Shown piece after piece: positions 1 through 6,798 of a stretch of 6,798 nucleotides of DNA. Each line of letters begins with the position of its first letter. Position 1 is the stretch's first letter. The notes under the pieces are model-generated. The model made no database searches and was not told the DNA's origin. It saw nothing but the letters and a program-made list of their open reading frames with translations. Source of the stretch: Cyanobacteria bacterium OH_CBB_238 (GTDB lineage Bacteria; Cyanobacteriota; Vampirovibrionia; Gastranaerophilales; Gastranaerophilaceae); contig JAEYQN010000145.1 of the NCBI GenBank assembly GCA_023409995.1, positions 1 to 6,798 on the forward strand, in the 5' to 3' direction. A program made the position numbers and the translations under genes.

Positions 1-218
1 GTGATAGGATTGCATACATCCTTGTAGATGGCAGAACCATCCTCACTTCTTTCGTTGGACTTATATCTTGGCATGGATACAAATAACTGTCCCTTGTCCT
101 TGTTCTCCACGATTGCAATATTGGTTATCTTAAATGAATCACCAAATACCACAGTGGCAAAGCCTTTCACATTTCCGTTTTCTTTTTTCACTTCATTCAC
201 TTTAATTGCATACTTCAT
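1..218 (-). CDS. SpoVG-family protein, partial (C-terminus beyond the left edge)
   Basis: Reading leftward from the ATG at 218 gives 72 codons and part of a 73rd, with no stop before the window ends. The protein begins MKYAIKVNEVKK. It continues with a segment GFATVVFGDSFKITNIAIVE, then LFVSMPRYKS at about residues 50-59, and ends with YKDVCNPI. This follows the SpoVG fold: a short beta hairpin, the 'F.I..I.I.E...GLFVSMP..K' core, and the 'D..NPI' segment before the C-terminal helix, which is missing here. SpoVG proteins are small site-specific DNA/RNA-binding regulators named after Bacillus sporulation; copies on conjugative elements are common, but their role is not established. I chose 218 because family members usually start with M-x-Y/V just before this strand and AGGGA lies 6 bases upstream. 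The frame stays open upstream to an ATG at 278, which overlaps the preceding stop as ATGA and would add 20 residues. This copy is unlikely to be the chromosomal spoVG because its neighbours are element genes. Confidence 0.85.
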   Translation of the reverse strand, partial: MKYAIKVNEVKKENGNVKGFATVVFGDSFKITNIAIVENKDKGQLFVSMPRYKSNERSEDGSAIYKDVCNPI

Positions 219-224
219 ATACAT

Positions 225-229
225 TCCCT
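225..229 (-). promoter_or_regulatory. Probable ribosome binding site for the SpoVG-family gene
   Basis: The minus strand reads AGGGA here, 6 bases before the ATG at 218. It directly abuts the alternative ATG at 224, which makes 224 an unlikely start. The site therefore favours 218. It is an imperfect Shine-Dalgarno match, so the coupled upstream start at 278 cannot be excluded. Confidence 0.5.
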
Positions 230-274
230 GACAGATAATGGCGGGGAAACCATTTTCTCTGCCTTTTCCTTTCA

Positions 275-676
275 TCATATTGTTTTGTGTTCTTCCCCAT
301 CCTCTGGTACGATAATCTCGCACTTTAAGGCTTCTATCCGGCTGATGGAAAGTCTGCCATTCAGCCAGTTGTAAAGAGTTGCTGTCATGCCGTCCTGTTC
401 AAAGTAGATATATTCCGTTCTGTCCGCATCTGCCTCATACACTACCGTTACTGCCACATCCGGCATGAACATCTGCTCCTCTTCATCCCAGTTACATAAA
501 ATTCCTTCGTGAAGCTGTAAATTAAGCTGTGGCAGAAATACCCACCAGCCACTGACAATCAGCTGTGTATCTTCCTCCGTCTCCGCTATATCATCAGCCA
601 CATCTATGAGCCTTTCTTCCATTTCGCTTATTATCTGCTCTGCTTCACCCAATCTGCACATTCTATTCATCCACAT
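275..676 (-). CDS. Hypothetical acidic protein, about 133 aa
   Basis: I do not recognise this family. From the ATG at 676 it encodes 133 residues with no signal peptide or membrane segment, so it is probably cytoplasmic. The first 40 or so residues look helical and very acidic (EMEERLIDVADDIAETEED). The rest looks beta-rich: a Trp-containing stretch with WWVFLPQLNLQLHEG, then VAVTVVYEADADRTEYIYFE, then a Trp-containing segment near YNWLNGRLS. I count about 30 Asp/Glu against 8 Lys/Arg, giving a strong net negative charge. The start is ambiguous: GTG at 679 and ATGs at 676, 670 and 661 are all in frame. AAAGGA at 685-690 lies 8 bases before 676, which is the best spacing. The gene overlaps the sortase 3' end by 14 bases and its TGA stop overlaps an in-frame ATG of the next gene, which points to coupled translation in one operon. 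Clear RBS, overlaps and length support a real gene; function is unknown. Confidence 0.8.
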   Translation of the reverse strand: MWMNRMCRLGEAEQIISEMEERLIDVADDIAETEEDTQLIVSGWWVFLPQLNLQLHEGILCNWDEEEQMFMPDVAVTVVYEADADRTEYIYFEQDGMTATLYNWLNGRLSISRIEALKCEIIVPEDGEEHKTI

Positions 677-1301
677 CACCTGCTTCCTTTACCGGTATGC
701 AGCGACAGACAAAACGCTTTGTTCCCTTATTGGCACAGGTAAGAAGGGTTAGGATTTCCTCATCCGACTGTTTTTTGACTGTATTGTCATACGGACCGAT
801 AATACAGGTGTCTGCCACCTCATACATATGGACTTCTCCCTTCTTATCCGTAATCTTTACCTTATCTCCGGCTGACAGCTGGTTCAGGTTGGTAAAAAAT
901 GTTCCGTTTCTGCTGCCGTTGTGACCGCATAATACACAGTTTCCCTTTTCACCAAGTCCCGCAGTTTCAGAAATATGCCCTATTGCATATCTGATCTGAG
1001 AATCTCCTGCTCCTTCTAATACCGGGTATCTGATATCTATGGCTTCAATCTCAATAATGCCAATGACATCTTCCACTGAAAGTAAGGCTGCATCTTCTTC
1101 ACTAAGGGAGGTCTGCTTTTTGCCCTCTTCTTTCGATTTTTCTGTCTCATCTTCATTGTCCTCCAGTGTCTTTTCAAACTGTTCGATCAGCTTGTCTGTC
1201 TCATTCTGACCATGAAAATGGTAGTAAAAAGGGACTGCCAGTAAAGCAATCCCTGTAACGATACATATACTCACAAATATTCTTTTTATTTTCTTTCCCA
1301 T
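663..1301 (-). CDS. Membrane-anchored sortase (class D-like transpeptidase)
   Basis: Sortases cleave a C-terminal LPxTG-like signal and join the protein to the cell-wall peptide or to a pilin lysine outside the membrane. The 212-residue product starts with a basic patch (MGKKIKR) and one hydrophobic segment at about 8-27, the usual uncleaved N-terminal anchor. A charged, low-complexity stalk follows at about 32-70. The catalytic domain begins near 78 with GIIEIEAIDIRYPVLEG, a standard sortase opening. Catalytic His127 lies in CGHNG, followed by FFTNLNQLSAGD, the usual 'F..L..L..GD' element. Cys189 ends TLLTC and Arg196 lies in KRFV, so the triad is complete. The loop between Cys and Arg is very short. 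Class D is my best guess; class B is often the label for sortases on such elements and is possible. The ATG at 1301 has a strong GGAGGT upstream. No substrate gene is in view. In conjugative elements, sortases probably anchor surface adhesins that aid mating, which is inference here. Confidence 0.93.
   Translation of the reverse strand: MGKKIKRIFVSICIVTGIALLAVPFYYHFHGQNETDKLIEQFEKTLEDNEDETEKSKEEGKKQTSLSEEDAALLSVEDVIGIIEIEAIDIRYPVLEGAGDSQIRYAIGHISETAGLGEKGNCVLCGHNGSRNGTFFTNLNQLSAGDKVKITDKKGEVHMYEVADTCIIGPYDNTVKKQSDEEILTLLTCANKGTKRFVCRCIPVKEAGDVDE
685..690 (-). promoter_or_regulatory. Ribosome binding site for the acidic hypothetical gene, within the sortase 3' end
   Basis: The minus strand reads AAAGGA inside the last codons of the sortase gene. 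Its spacing is 8 bases to the ATG at 676 and 5 bases to the GTG at 679. This makes 676 the preferred start and implies that the gene is translated by ribosomes finishing or following the sortase. Confidence 0.6.
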
Positions 1302-1310
1302 ATACTGACC

Positions 1311-1316
1311 ACCTCC
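1311..1316 (-). promoter_or_regulatory. Strong ribosome binding site for the sortase gene
   Basis: The minus strand reads GGAGGT, a near-perfect Shine-Dalgarno sequence, 9 bases before the ATG at 1301. It fixes the sortase start. It sits in the loop of a small potential hairpin formed by GACCA and TGGTC (1307-1311 and 1318-1322). The 37-base gap between the helicase stop and this start holds nothing else that I can see and has no terminator, so the two genes are probably cotranscribed. Confidence 0.8.
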
Positions 1317-1338
1317 ATGGTCGAAGCTTTGTTAATAG

Positions 1339-4300
1339 TTATCTTTTATATCCGTCCATTCCTGTGCGGTATGGACTTTTCTCCTCTGCCACATTTTGTG
1401 CTATATCCTTATCCTCTGAGGCAGCAAGATCCACATCCTCCACCTTGCCATTTTCAAGATCAAGCTGGGCATTCAGTTCATACTGTCTTGCAATCTTACT
1501 CTTTAGCTCTTCCTCATAGGCAAATGGCTTTTCATACTCAGCTTTGGATGCTTCCATGTCAAGCTTGTAGGATTCGATTTTCTTCTCAAGAAAATCAATG
1601 TTCTCATCAATGCCGTTGAACAGATTCTCAAGCTTTACCATATTTCCAACAGGACTTGTGGAAAGCTCTGCCTTATACTCTGTCCTGCCACGAAGCACCA
1701 GATAATTGACACCCATAAAGTTTTTCTCTACCAAAAGCTCAAATCCCTTGAAACTGCCTATTGGAGAAGTCTCGCCTGTCTTACATTTTGATACTGCCTC
1801 AAGCATACTTGCACCGCCATCGGTTCGCTCTGTGAAGGTCACATTTCCTACCGTAATGGCAAATTCTGAACTGGTAAGAAGCGCTGCATCCCTTGCCTTC
1901 AAATCCTCCCTGACACAGACAAGCTTTTCCTCCGCCGCTTTGATAAGTTTTGGAAAACGAATCATGAAATTGTCCTGAAGCGAGTATCTCTGGCTGTCAT
2001 AAGATGCCTTTAACAGCTTTAACCTCTGCACATCATTATCAATCTCCATCTTCTCACGAATCATGGGGTTACCGGTGGCAACCGCCTTAATCTCGGCATA
2101 GGATAGTGTTGCCTCGTCTATATCCTCACAGGTTCTTGATACGGACTTGCTTGTCATGACCTGACTGATAAAACGCTGCTTATTCTCCACAAGACTCCAG
2201 CTGTATGCATCAAAGGTTCCTTTGGTGACATATCTGTAAACTGCCACCTCATCATTTTCATTTCCCTGTCTGATACCACGACCTTCTCTCTGTTCAATGC
2301 TTGAAGGCTTCCACGGGCAGTCTACATGATGCATTGCCACAAGGTGCGTCTGGACATTTACACCGGTTCCACATTTATCCGTTGAGCCAATGAGTATCTT
2401 TTTCTTACCTGTTCTCATATCCTTAAAAAGTGCGTCCCTCTGTGCATCGGATTTTGCGTCATGAATAAACGCTATCTCCTCTGCCGGGATTCCTCTTTTC
2501 ACAAGCTCTGTTTTCAGGTAATTGTAGACATCAAACTCTCCGCAAAGCTTGTCTTCGGTTGCCGTCTTCTTCCAGTAACCATCTGTAAGCATATCCTCCG
2601 ACCAGCTTCCCTTCGGCGTTCCAATGTCAGAAAAGATAAGCTGACAGCCAATCTTTCCTTCACTTGCTGCTTTCTCATATTCCGCAAATACATTTTCAAC
2701 TACCTTATTGAGCTTTCCATCCACATTGTTGGGTGCTGATGCTTCCAGTAACCTTGCATCCGTACCAAGAAGCCTTGCCTCATGGGTGATTTTAAGAAAA
2801 TTATCCTCTGACGGGTCTACACCTCCTCCCCTGATACGCTCTGCCCTTGCCACAAAATCCTCCATGACCTGCTTTACATACCAGTCCGGCTCACTTTCCA
2901 CAATGATATACTTCCCGCCCCGGAGTGCCGGAACCGGAAGGTCTAACATATCCTTTGTCTGCACATCTGCCACTTCGCGGAAGATATTCATAAGCTCCGG
3001 CAGATTGGTAAATTTATTGAATCGGCTCTTGAAACGGAATCCGCTGCCTTCCACGGTAAGCTCCAGTGCTGTTGTCACTTCACCAAAGTTTGCCGCCCAG
3101 GAATCAAAGTGATAAATCCCCATCTGCTCCAAGGCTTCCTTCTGAAGATAAAGCTGCATAACATACAGCTCACACATGGTATTGCTCACGGGAGTTCCGG
3201 TAGCAAATACAATACCTCTTCCACCATTCAGTTCTGTAATATACTGGCATTTAAGCTGCATATCCGTGGACTTCTTTGCCCCGGAGCTGCTGATACCTGC
3301 CACATTGTTCATCTTTGAGAATATGGCAAGGTTCTTGAAACCGTGCGCCTCGTCTACCATAATGGAGTCAATACCCAGCTCTTCAAAGGTAATCAGGTCA
3401 TCCTTTCTGCTCTCCTCCGTAAGCTCCTTAATCTGTTCCTCTAATCTTTTCTTCTGCGCCTCCATCTGCTTGATTGTCCATCGCTCTCCGTTATTTTCCT
3501 TCATTTCTGAAATAGCAAAGGAAAGCTCGTCTATCTGCTGGTCTATCATTCTGGCTTTACGCTCCGGTGATATTGGAATCTTCTCAAACTGAGAGTGCGA
3601 CATGATAATGCAGTCATAATCTCCCGTTGCAATTCGTGAGATGAACTGCTTTCGTCTGCTCTTTTCAAAATCCCTTTCTGTTGCCACCAGAATGTTTGCT
3701 GACGGATAAAGCCTTAAAAACTCACTTGCAGTCTGCCCTATCAAAGATTTAGGAACAACCATGACAGTCTTATTGGCAAGTCCAAGCCTTTTCTGCTCCA
3801 TACAGGCAGCCATCATTTCAAATGACTTACCTGCTCCAACACAGTGTGCAAGAAGGGTATTTCCACCCATAAGAATACGGGCAACCGCATTTTTCTGGTG
3901 TGGCTTTAATTCAATTTCAGGGTTCATTCCCGGAAACTGCAGATGACTTCCATCATACTCACGAAGCCTAACATTATTGAATGTCTCGTTGTAATAGCTG
4001 ACATATTTCTGCCTGCGTTCCGGGTCTTTGAATATCCATTCCTTGAATGCTTCCTTCATCAGGTTCTGCTTTTCCCTTGCAAGCATGGTCTCATTTTTGT
4101 TGACTTCATAATGGTATTTCCCATCCCCGTCATCAATACGGTCTTTGACCGTTACAGTTCTTAAATTCAGCGTACTCTCAAAAATAGAATAAGCATCCAT
4201 CCGGCTTGTACCATAAGTCTTGGTAGCTGCCACTGAACGCTTATCCAGTGATTTATTTTCTATAAACCATTCCATATTCACTTTGTTAAGATTAAGCTGG

Positions 4301-6798
4301 ATGCCAGAATTATAATACTGGCTTCTTACTGCCTGTGCTCTTCTTGGTGTGCCTAAAAGCTCATAAATGAATCTTTCATAATCCTCTTTCTCAATCCATG
4401 TCGTACCGATACGGACATCTATCTCCGAGGCATCAAGGTCTTTTGGCTGTACCTGCTCCAGGGCTGATACATTGATTGTAAAGAGTGCCTTTTCTTCCTC
4501 AGAAAGTTCCGGATTTTCCATCATGGCTTTTGCCACACGAAGCTTATCCCTCACATTTCCTGACAGGTACTCATCCGCAGCTTCCCATCCGGCGTTTGGA
4601 TTGTTTGGATTATAGCCGGAAGGATTAAGAAATATCATTCCCTCAAGCTCCTTTATCATTTTCTGTCTCTCAAAATCTGCTTTCAGCTGTTCGGATAAGT
4701 TTATCTCCTCTACTGTTTTCTCAGTCTTTTCAGAAACCTCCTTAATCATATCGCTGATATCCGGATGATAAATACTCTGCATATAGGCAAGATTCACTGT
4801 ACCAAACTCATTGATGGATACATTCAGTGCTTCCACCGCTGTCTCAACCCTCTCAATGGATACCTTTGCCTTGATGGTCTGCTTATAAAACATATCTGCC
4901 TTTTTCACATTTCCATCTTCGTCAATCTCCTCCAAAGAGCACAGAAGCGGATAATCACTGTCATCCCGGAATGCCCTGCTGTTGCCCTGTGAGTTGATGC
5001 TTCCATATTTGTCTACAAATTTTTCATATCTTTCGTTAAGAAGCCTCTGCACATCGGCAAGCTCTTCCTCGCTGCAGCCTTCTGTCTGGATATCTATCAG
5101 ATGCCTTGTCACGGTTCGGATTTCATCAAGTGCCTTTATCCTTTCCTCCACAGTAGCTGACACCTCCCTTCTTACCATCTGGGAGTTTTCTCTGAAATAG
5201 AGTTTTCCATCCACAAAGCAGTAGGAAAAGTTTCTCACATCCGGGTCTGCCGGGATAATATCCTCACTCTTTTCCTCCTCTTCTGTCAGACGCTCAAAGT
5301 CAGTAAGCTGTGCCTGCATATTGCTGATTGCCTTATTCAGGGCATCGTACATATTGAAGTTCGGATCATCATTGACACAGACGGTATATCTGCTGTCCTG
5401 TCCGTATATTCGTGAGTCATACTGCATACGCCCAAGAATCATTTCCGGATGTTCCACAAAATAGGAATTAACCGCTATCCCATCCTCTGTATATCCTAAA
5501 TGCACCCAGTCCGGTTCGATGTCAATCTTTTTCTCCCTTTTCTGAAGAAAAATAATATCGCTGGTTACTTCCGTTCCCGCATTATCCTTAAATGCAGTGT
5601 TTGGAAGTCTTATGGCACCGATAAGCTCTGCCCTTTCTGCCAGATACTTTCGTATCGTAGGATTACTCTTATCAAGTGTTCCCTTTGTGGTAATAAATGC
5701 CACAATACCGCCCGGTCTTACCTGGTCAAGTGCTTTTGCCAAGAAATAGTCATGAATACGGAAATTGTACTTGTTATACTTCGGGTCATATATCTTATAA
5801 TCCCCAAAGGGTACATTTCCAACTGCCACATCAAAGAAGTTATCCGGATACTGTGTCTGCTCAAATCCACCCACTTTTATATGAGCTTTCTGATAAAGCT
5901 GTCCTGCAATTCTTCCCGAAATATCATCCAGCTCCACACCGTACAGATTTGCTCTCTGCATTGGTGTGGGCAGACTTCCGAAGAAGTTACCGATACCCAT
6001 ACTTGGCTCTAAAAGATTTCCGTCACGGAAACCAAAGTTCACAAGTGCCTGATTGATACAGCTGCATATTACAGGTGAGGTATAAAAAGCATTGTTTACA
6101 GTTGCTCTTGCTGCTACATATTCATCCTCCGTAAGCAGTTCCTTAAGCTCTGCATACTCCTTTGACCAGTCATTATTCTTATCATCAAATGCCTGCGGGA
6201 TTCCGCCCCATCCGGCATACAGTGATAATATTTTCTGTTCCTCCGCTGTTGCAAGCCTTCCTTCACTTTCCAGCTGTTTTAAAAGCGTGATTGCTTCCAC
6301 ATTCCATTTGTATCTGGTTTTTGCCCCTCCGGTCTGTAAATCCCAGAGGTTGTAGTGAAAGTTTATTCTTTTTTCCTTTGTATCCGCCTGTGTGTCAGCC
6401 GCTTCTTTTTCGCTGTCCTTTGGTGCATCACTATCCGCAGTCTCCCAGCCATTCGCAAGTGCCCTCTGTCTGGTGGCTTCCCTGTTTGCCCTGATTTCCT
6501 CCTGTTTTTCAAGAAATGAAACATAAACAGGTGCCATATTGCCCCTGCTCCCGGCAATCATGTCTTTATACCACTTTAGATGATCTTCCCCACAGTAATG
6601 AGGAACCTTTACCATATAGCTTAATACTTCATACAGTTCACGGTATCCGGTTGTGGCTGTTACACGCTCCCCGTTTTTGTTCTTGTAATTGATGTCAATT
6701 TCATAAGGCTTTAAGGTGTATTCCACCAGACCATACTCATTATTGGCATAGGCTTTATGCTCCTGCCTGTCATGCAGCACCACCGCTGATAAATAGTC
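1339..6798 (-). CDS. Giant N6-adenine-methylase-like / SNF2-DEAH helicase fusion protein, partial at the 5' end
   Basis: At least 1,819 residues are visible. The frame is open through the right edge (it reads [10 protein letters not shown] at the edge), so the GTG at 6783 is probably internal. Residues below count from that GTG. A methylase-like domain covers about 140-415, with SAM-binding motif [13 protein letters not shown] (257-269) and a motif IV-like GNVPFGDY (322-329) in place of the usual NPPY/F. A long linker follows. The SNF2 core spans about 955-1545: HQ at 962-963, Walker A CVGAGKS (981-987), DEAH (1144-1147), FATGTPVSN (1193-1201), [10 protein letters not shown] (1467-1476) and the arginine-finger motif [11 protein letters not shown] (1498-1508). 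A helical insertion lies at about 1071-1128. The C-terminus has a probable beta-rich unit (about 1637-1720) and coiled coil (about 1721-1775). Such proteins are typical of ICEs and large phages; they probably remodel or protect incoming DNA, though the precise activity is not established. The core motifs are intact, so ATPase function is likely. No frameshift is seen. Confidence 0.95.
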   Translation of the reverse strand, partial: DYLSAVVLHDRQEHKAYANNEYGLVEYTLKPYEIDINYKNKNGERVTATTGYRELYEVLSYMVKVPHYCGEDHLKWYKDMIAGSRGNMAPVYVSFLEKQEEIRANREATRQRALANGWETADSDAPKDSEKEAADTQADTKEKRINFHYNLWDLQTGGAKTRYKWNVEAITLLKQLESEGRLATAEEQKILSLYAGWGGIPQAFDDKNNDWSKEYAELKELLTEDEYVAARATVNNAFYTSPVICSCINQALVNFGFRDGNLLEPSMGIGNFFGSLPTPMQRANLYGVELDDISGRIAGQLYQKAHIKVGGFEQTQYPDNFFDVAVGNVPFGDYKIYDPKYNKYNFRIHDYFLAKALDQVRPGGIVAFITTKGTLDKSNPTIRKYLAERAELIGAIRLPNTAFKDNAGTEVTSDIIFLQKREKKIDIEPDWVHLGYTEDGIAVNSYFVEHPEMILGRMQYDSRIYGQDSRYTVCVNDDPNFNMYDALNKAISNMQAQLTDFERLTEEEEKSEDIIPADPDVRNFSYCFVDGKLYFRENSQMVRREVSATVEERIKALDEIRTVTRHLIDIQTEGCSEEELADVQRLLNERYEKFVDKYGSINSQGNSRAFRDDSDYPLLCSLEEIDEDGNVKKADMFYKQTIKAKVSIERVETAVEALNVSINEFGTVNLAYMQSIYHPDISDMIKEVSEKTEKTVEEINLSEQLKADFERQKMIKELEGMIFLNPSGYNPNNPNAGWEAADEYLSGNVRDKLRVAKAMMENPELSEEEKALFTINVSALEQVQPKDLDASEIDVRIGTTWIEKEDYERFIYELLGTPRRAQAVRSQYYNSGIQLNLNKVNMEWFIENKSLDKRSVAATKTYGTSRMDAYSIFESTLNLRTVTVKDRIDDGDGKYHYEVNKNETMLAREKQNLMKEAFKEWIFKDPERRQKYVSYYNETFNNVRLREYDGSHLQFPGMNPEIELKPHQKNAVARILMGGNTLLAHCVGAGKSFEMMAACMEQKRLGLANKTVMVVPKSLIGQTASEFLRLYPSANILVATERDFEKSRRKQFISRIATGDYDCIIMSHSQFEKIPISPERKARMIDQQIDELSFAISEMKENNGERWTIKQMEAQKKRLEEQIKELTEESRKDDLITFEELGIDSIMVDEAHGFKNLAIFSKMNNVAGISSSGAKKSTDMQLKCQYITELNGGRGIVFATGTPVSNTMCELYVMQLYLQKEALEQMGIYHFDSWAANFGEVTTALELTVEGSGFRFKSRFNKFTNLPELMNIFREVADVQTKDMLDLPVPALRGGKYIIVESEPDWYVKQVMEDFVARAERIRGGGVDPSEDNFLKITHEARLLGTDARLLEASAPNNVDGKLNKVVENVFAEYEKAASEGKIGCQLIFSDIGTPKGSWSEDMLTDGYWKKTATEDKLCGEFDVYNYLKTELVKRGIPAEEIAFIHDAKSDAQRDALFKDMRTGKKKILIGSTDKCGTGVNVQTHLVAMHHVDCPWKPSSIEQREGRGIRQGNENDEVAVYRYVTKGTFDAYSWSLVENKQRFISQVMTSKSVSRTCEDIDEATLSYAEIKAVATGNPMIREKMEIDNDVQRLKLLKASYDSQRYSLQDNFMIRFPKLIKAAEEKLVCVREDLKARDAALLTSSEFAITVGNVTFTERTDGGASMLEAVSKCKTGETSPIGSFKGFELLVEKNFMGVNYLVLRGRTEYKAELSTSPVGNMVKLENLFNGIDENIDFLEKKIESYKLDMEASKAEYEKPFAYEEELKSKIARQYELNAQLDLENGKVEDVDLAASEDKDIAQNVAEEKSPYRTGMDGYKR

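Larger units (their letters stand above)
1..6798. mobile_element. Internal segment of a putative Tn1549/CTn-like integrative conjugative element
   Basis: All four genes lie on one strand with almost no spacing. The set is a giant methylase-SNF2 helicase fusion, a sortase, a small acidic protein and a SpoVG-family protein. Very large methylase/helicase proteins of this kind are known mainly from conjugative elements and large phages, and sortases plus SpoVG-like genes recur in ICEs of Clostridia. No ends, att sites, integrase, relaxase or type IV secretion genes fall inside the window, so its borders are unknown. A plasmid or a large phage-like element is a less likely alternative. The assignment is inference from gene content and not from any element boundary seen in the sequence. 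Confidence 0.7.

Noticed and set aside
28..231. A 67-codon plus-strand frame at the left edge
   Set aside because: It is antisense to the SpoVG-family gene, which has clear family motifs and its own RBS.
697..924. A 75-codon plus-strand frame
   Set aside because: It is antisense to the sortase catalytic region and shows no family features.
1302..1338. Possible terminator between the helicase and sortase genes
   Set aside because: The only hairpin has a 5-bp stem, is not followed by a T run on the minus strand, and holds the sortase RBS.
2514..2699. Minus-strand frame of 61 codons (and a similar one at 6363-6557) inside the helicase gene
   Set aside because: Both are in a different frame from the intact helicase sequence and have arginine-rich, low-information products, typical of frame-shifted reading.
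5580..5617. LPNTA in the large protein, which resembles a sortase recognition motif next to a sortase gene
   Set aside because: It lies in the methylase domain (IRLPNTAF), far from the C-terminus, with no following hydrophobic segment and basic tail. It is not a sorting signal.
5500..6012. A 170-codon open frame on the plus strand, and other plus-strand frames throughout 1317-6494
   Set aside because: They lie fully antisense to the helicase frame, whose motifs are unmistakable. Their products are rich in Ser, Cys, Leu and His with no recognisable domain, as expected of shadow frames.
1..6798. CRISPR arrays, tRNA or rRNA genes, insertion sequences, long direct repeats, origins or att sites
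   Set aside because: Almost all of the window is accounted for by four protein-coding genes, and I saw no repeat-spacer pattern, cloverleaf or terminal inverted repeats.

Overview
The window is a tightly packed stretch of four genes, all on the minus strand. It looks like part of an integrative conjugative element (ICE) of the Tn1549/CTn type found in gut Clostridia (Lachnospiraceae-like Firmicutes). Three things point there: a giant methylase-SNF2 helicase fusion typical of such elements, a sortase next to DNA-processing genes, and a SpoVG-like protein of the kind these elements often carry. The moderately AT-leaning codon use and strong GGAGG-type ribosome binding sites also fit a Firmicute. 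No integrase, relaxase, att site or resistance gene is visible, so the ICE assignment rests on gene content and is an inference.

Transcription runs from the right edge to the left. From 6798 down to 1339 lies most of a protein of more than 1,819 residues. It has an N6-adenine-methylase-like domain, a long linker, a complete SNF2/DEAH helicase core and a helical C-terminus. Its true start is beyond the right edge. After a 37-base gap comes a membrane-anchored sortase (1301-663) with a complete His/Cys/Arg triad. It overlaps an unrecognised, strongly acidic protein (about 676-275), whose stop codon touches the region where a SpoVG-family protein begins. That last gene (start at 218, or possibly 278) runs off the left edge.

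The very short gaps and overlaps suggest one polycistronic mRNA with coupled translation. I see no promoter, terminator, RNA gene, CRISPR array or insertion sequence. The most plausible joint picture is that the large helicase/methylase acts on element DNA in transfer or establishment, the sortase attaches an element-encoded surface protein to the cell wall to aid mating contacts, and the two small proteins have regulatory or accessory roles. The acidic protein is the least explained part of the window and is worth testing as a possible DNA mimic or anti-defence protein.
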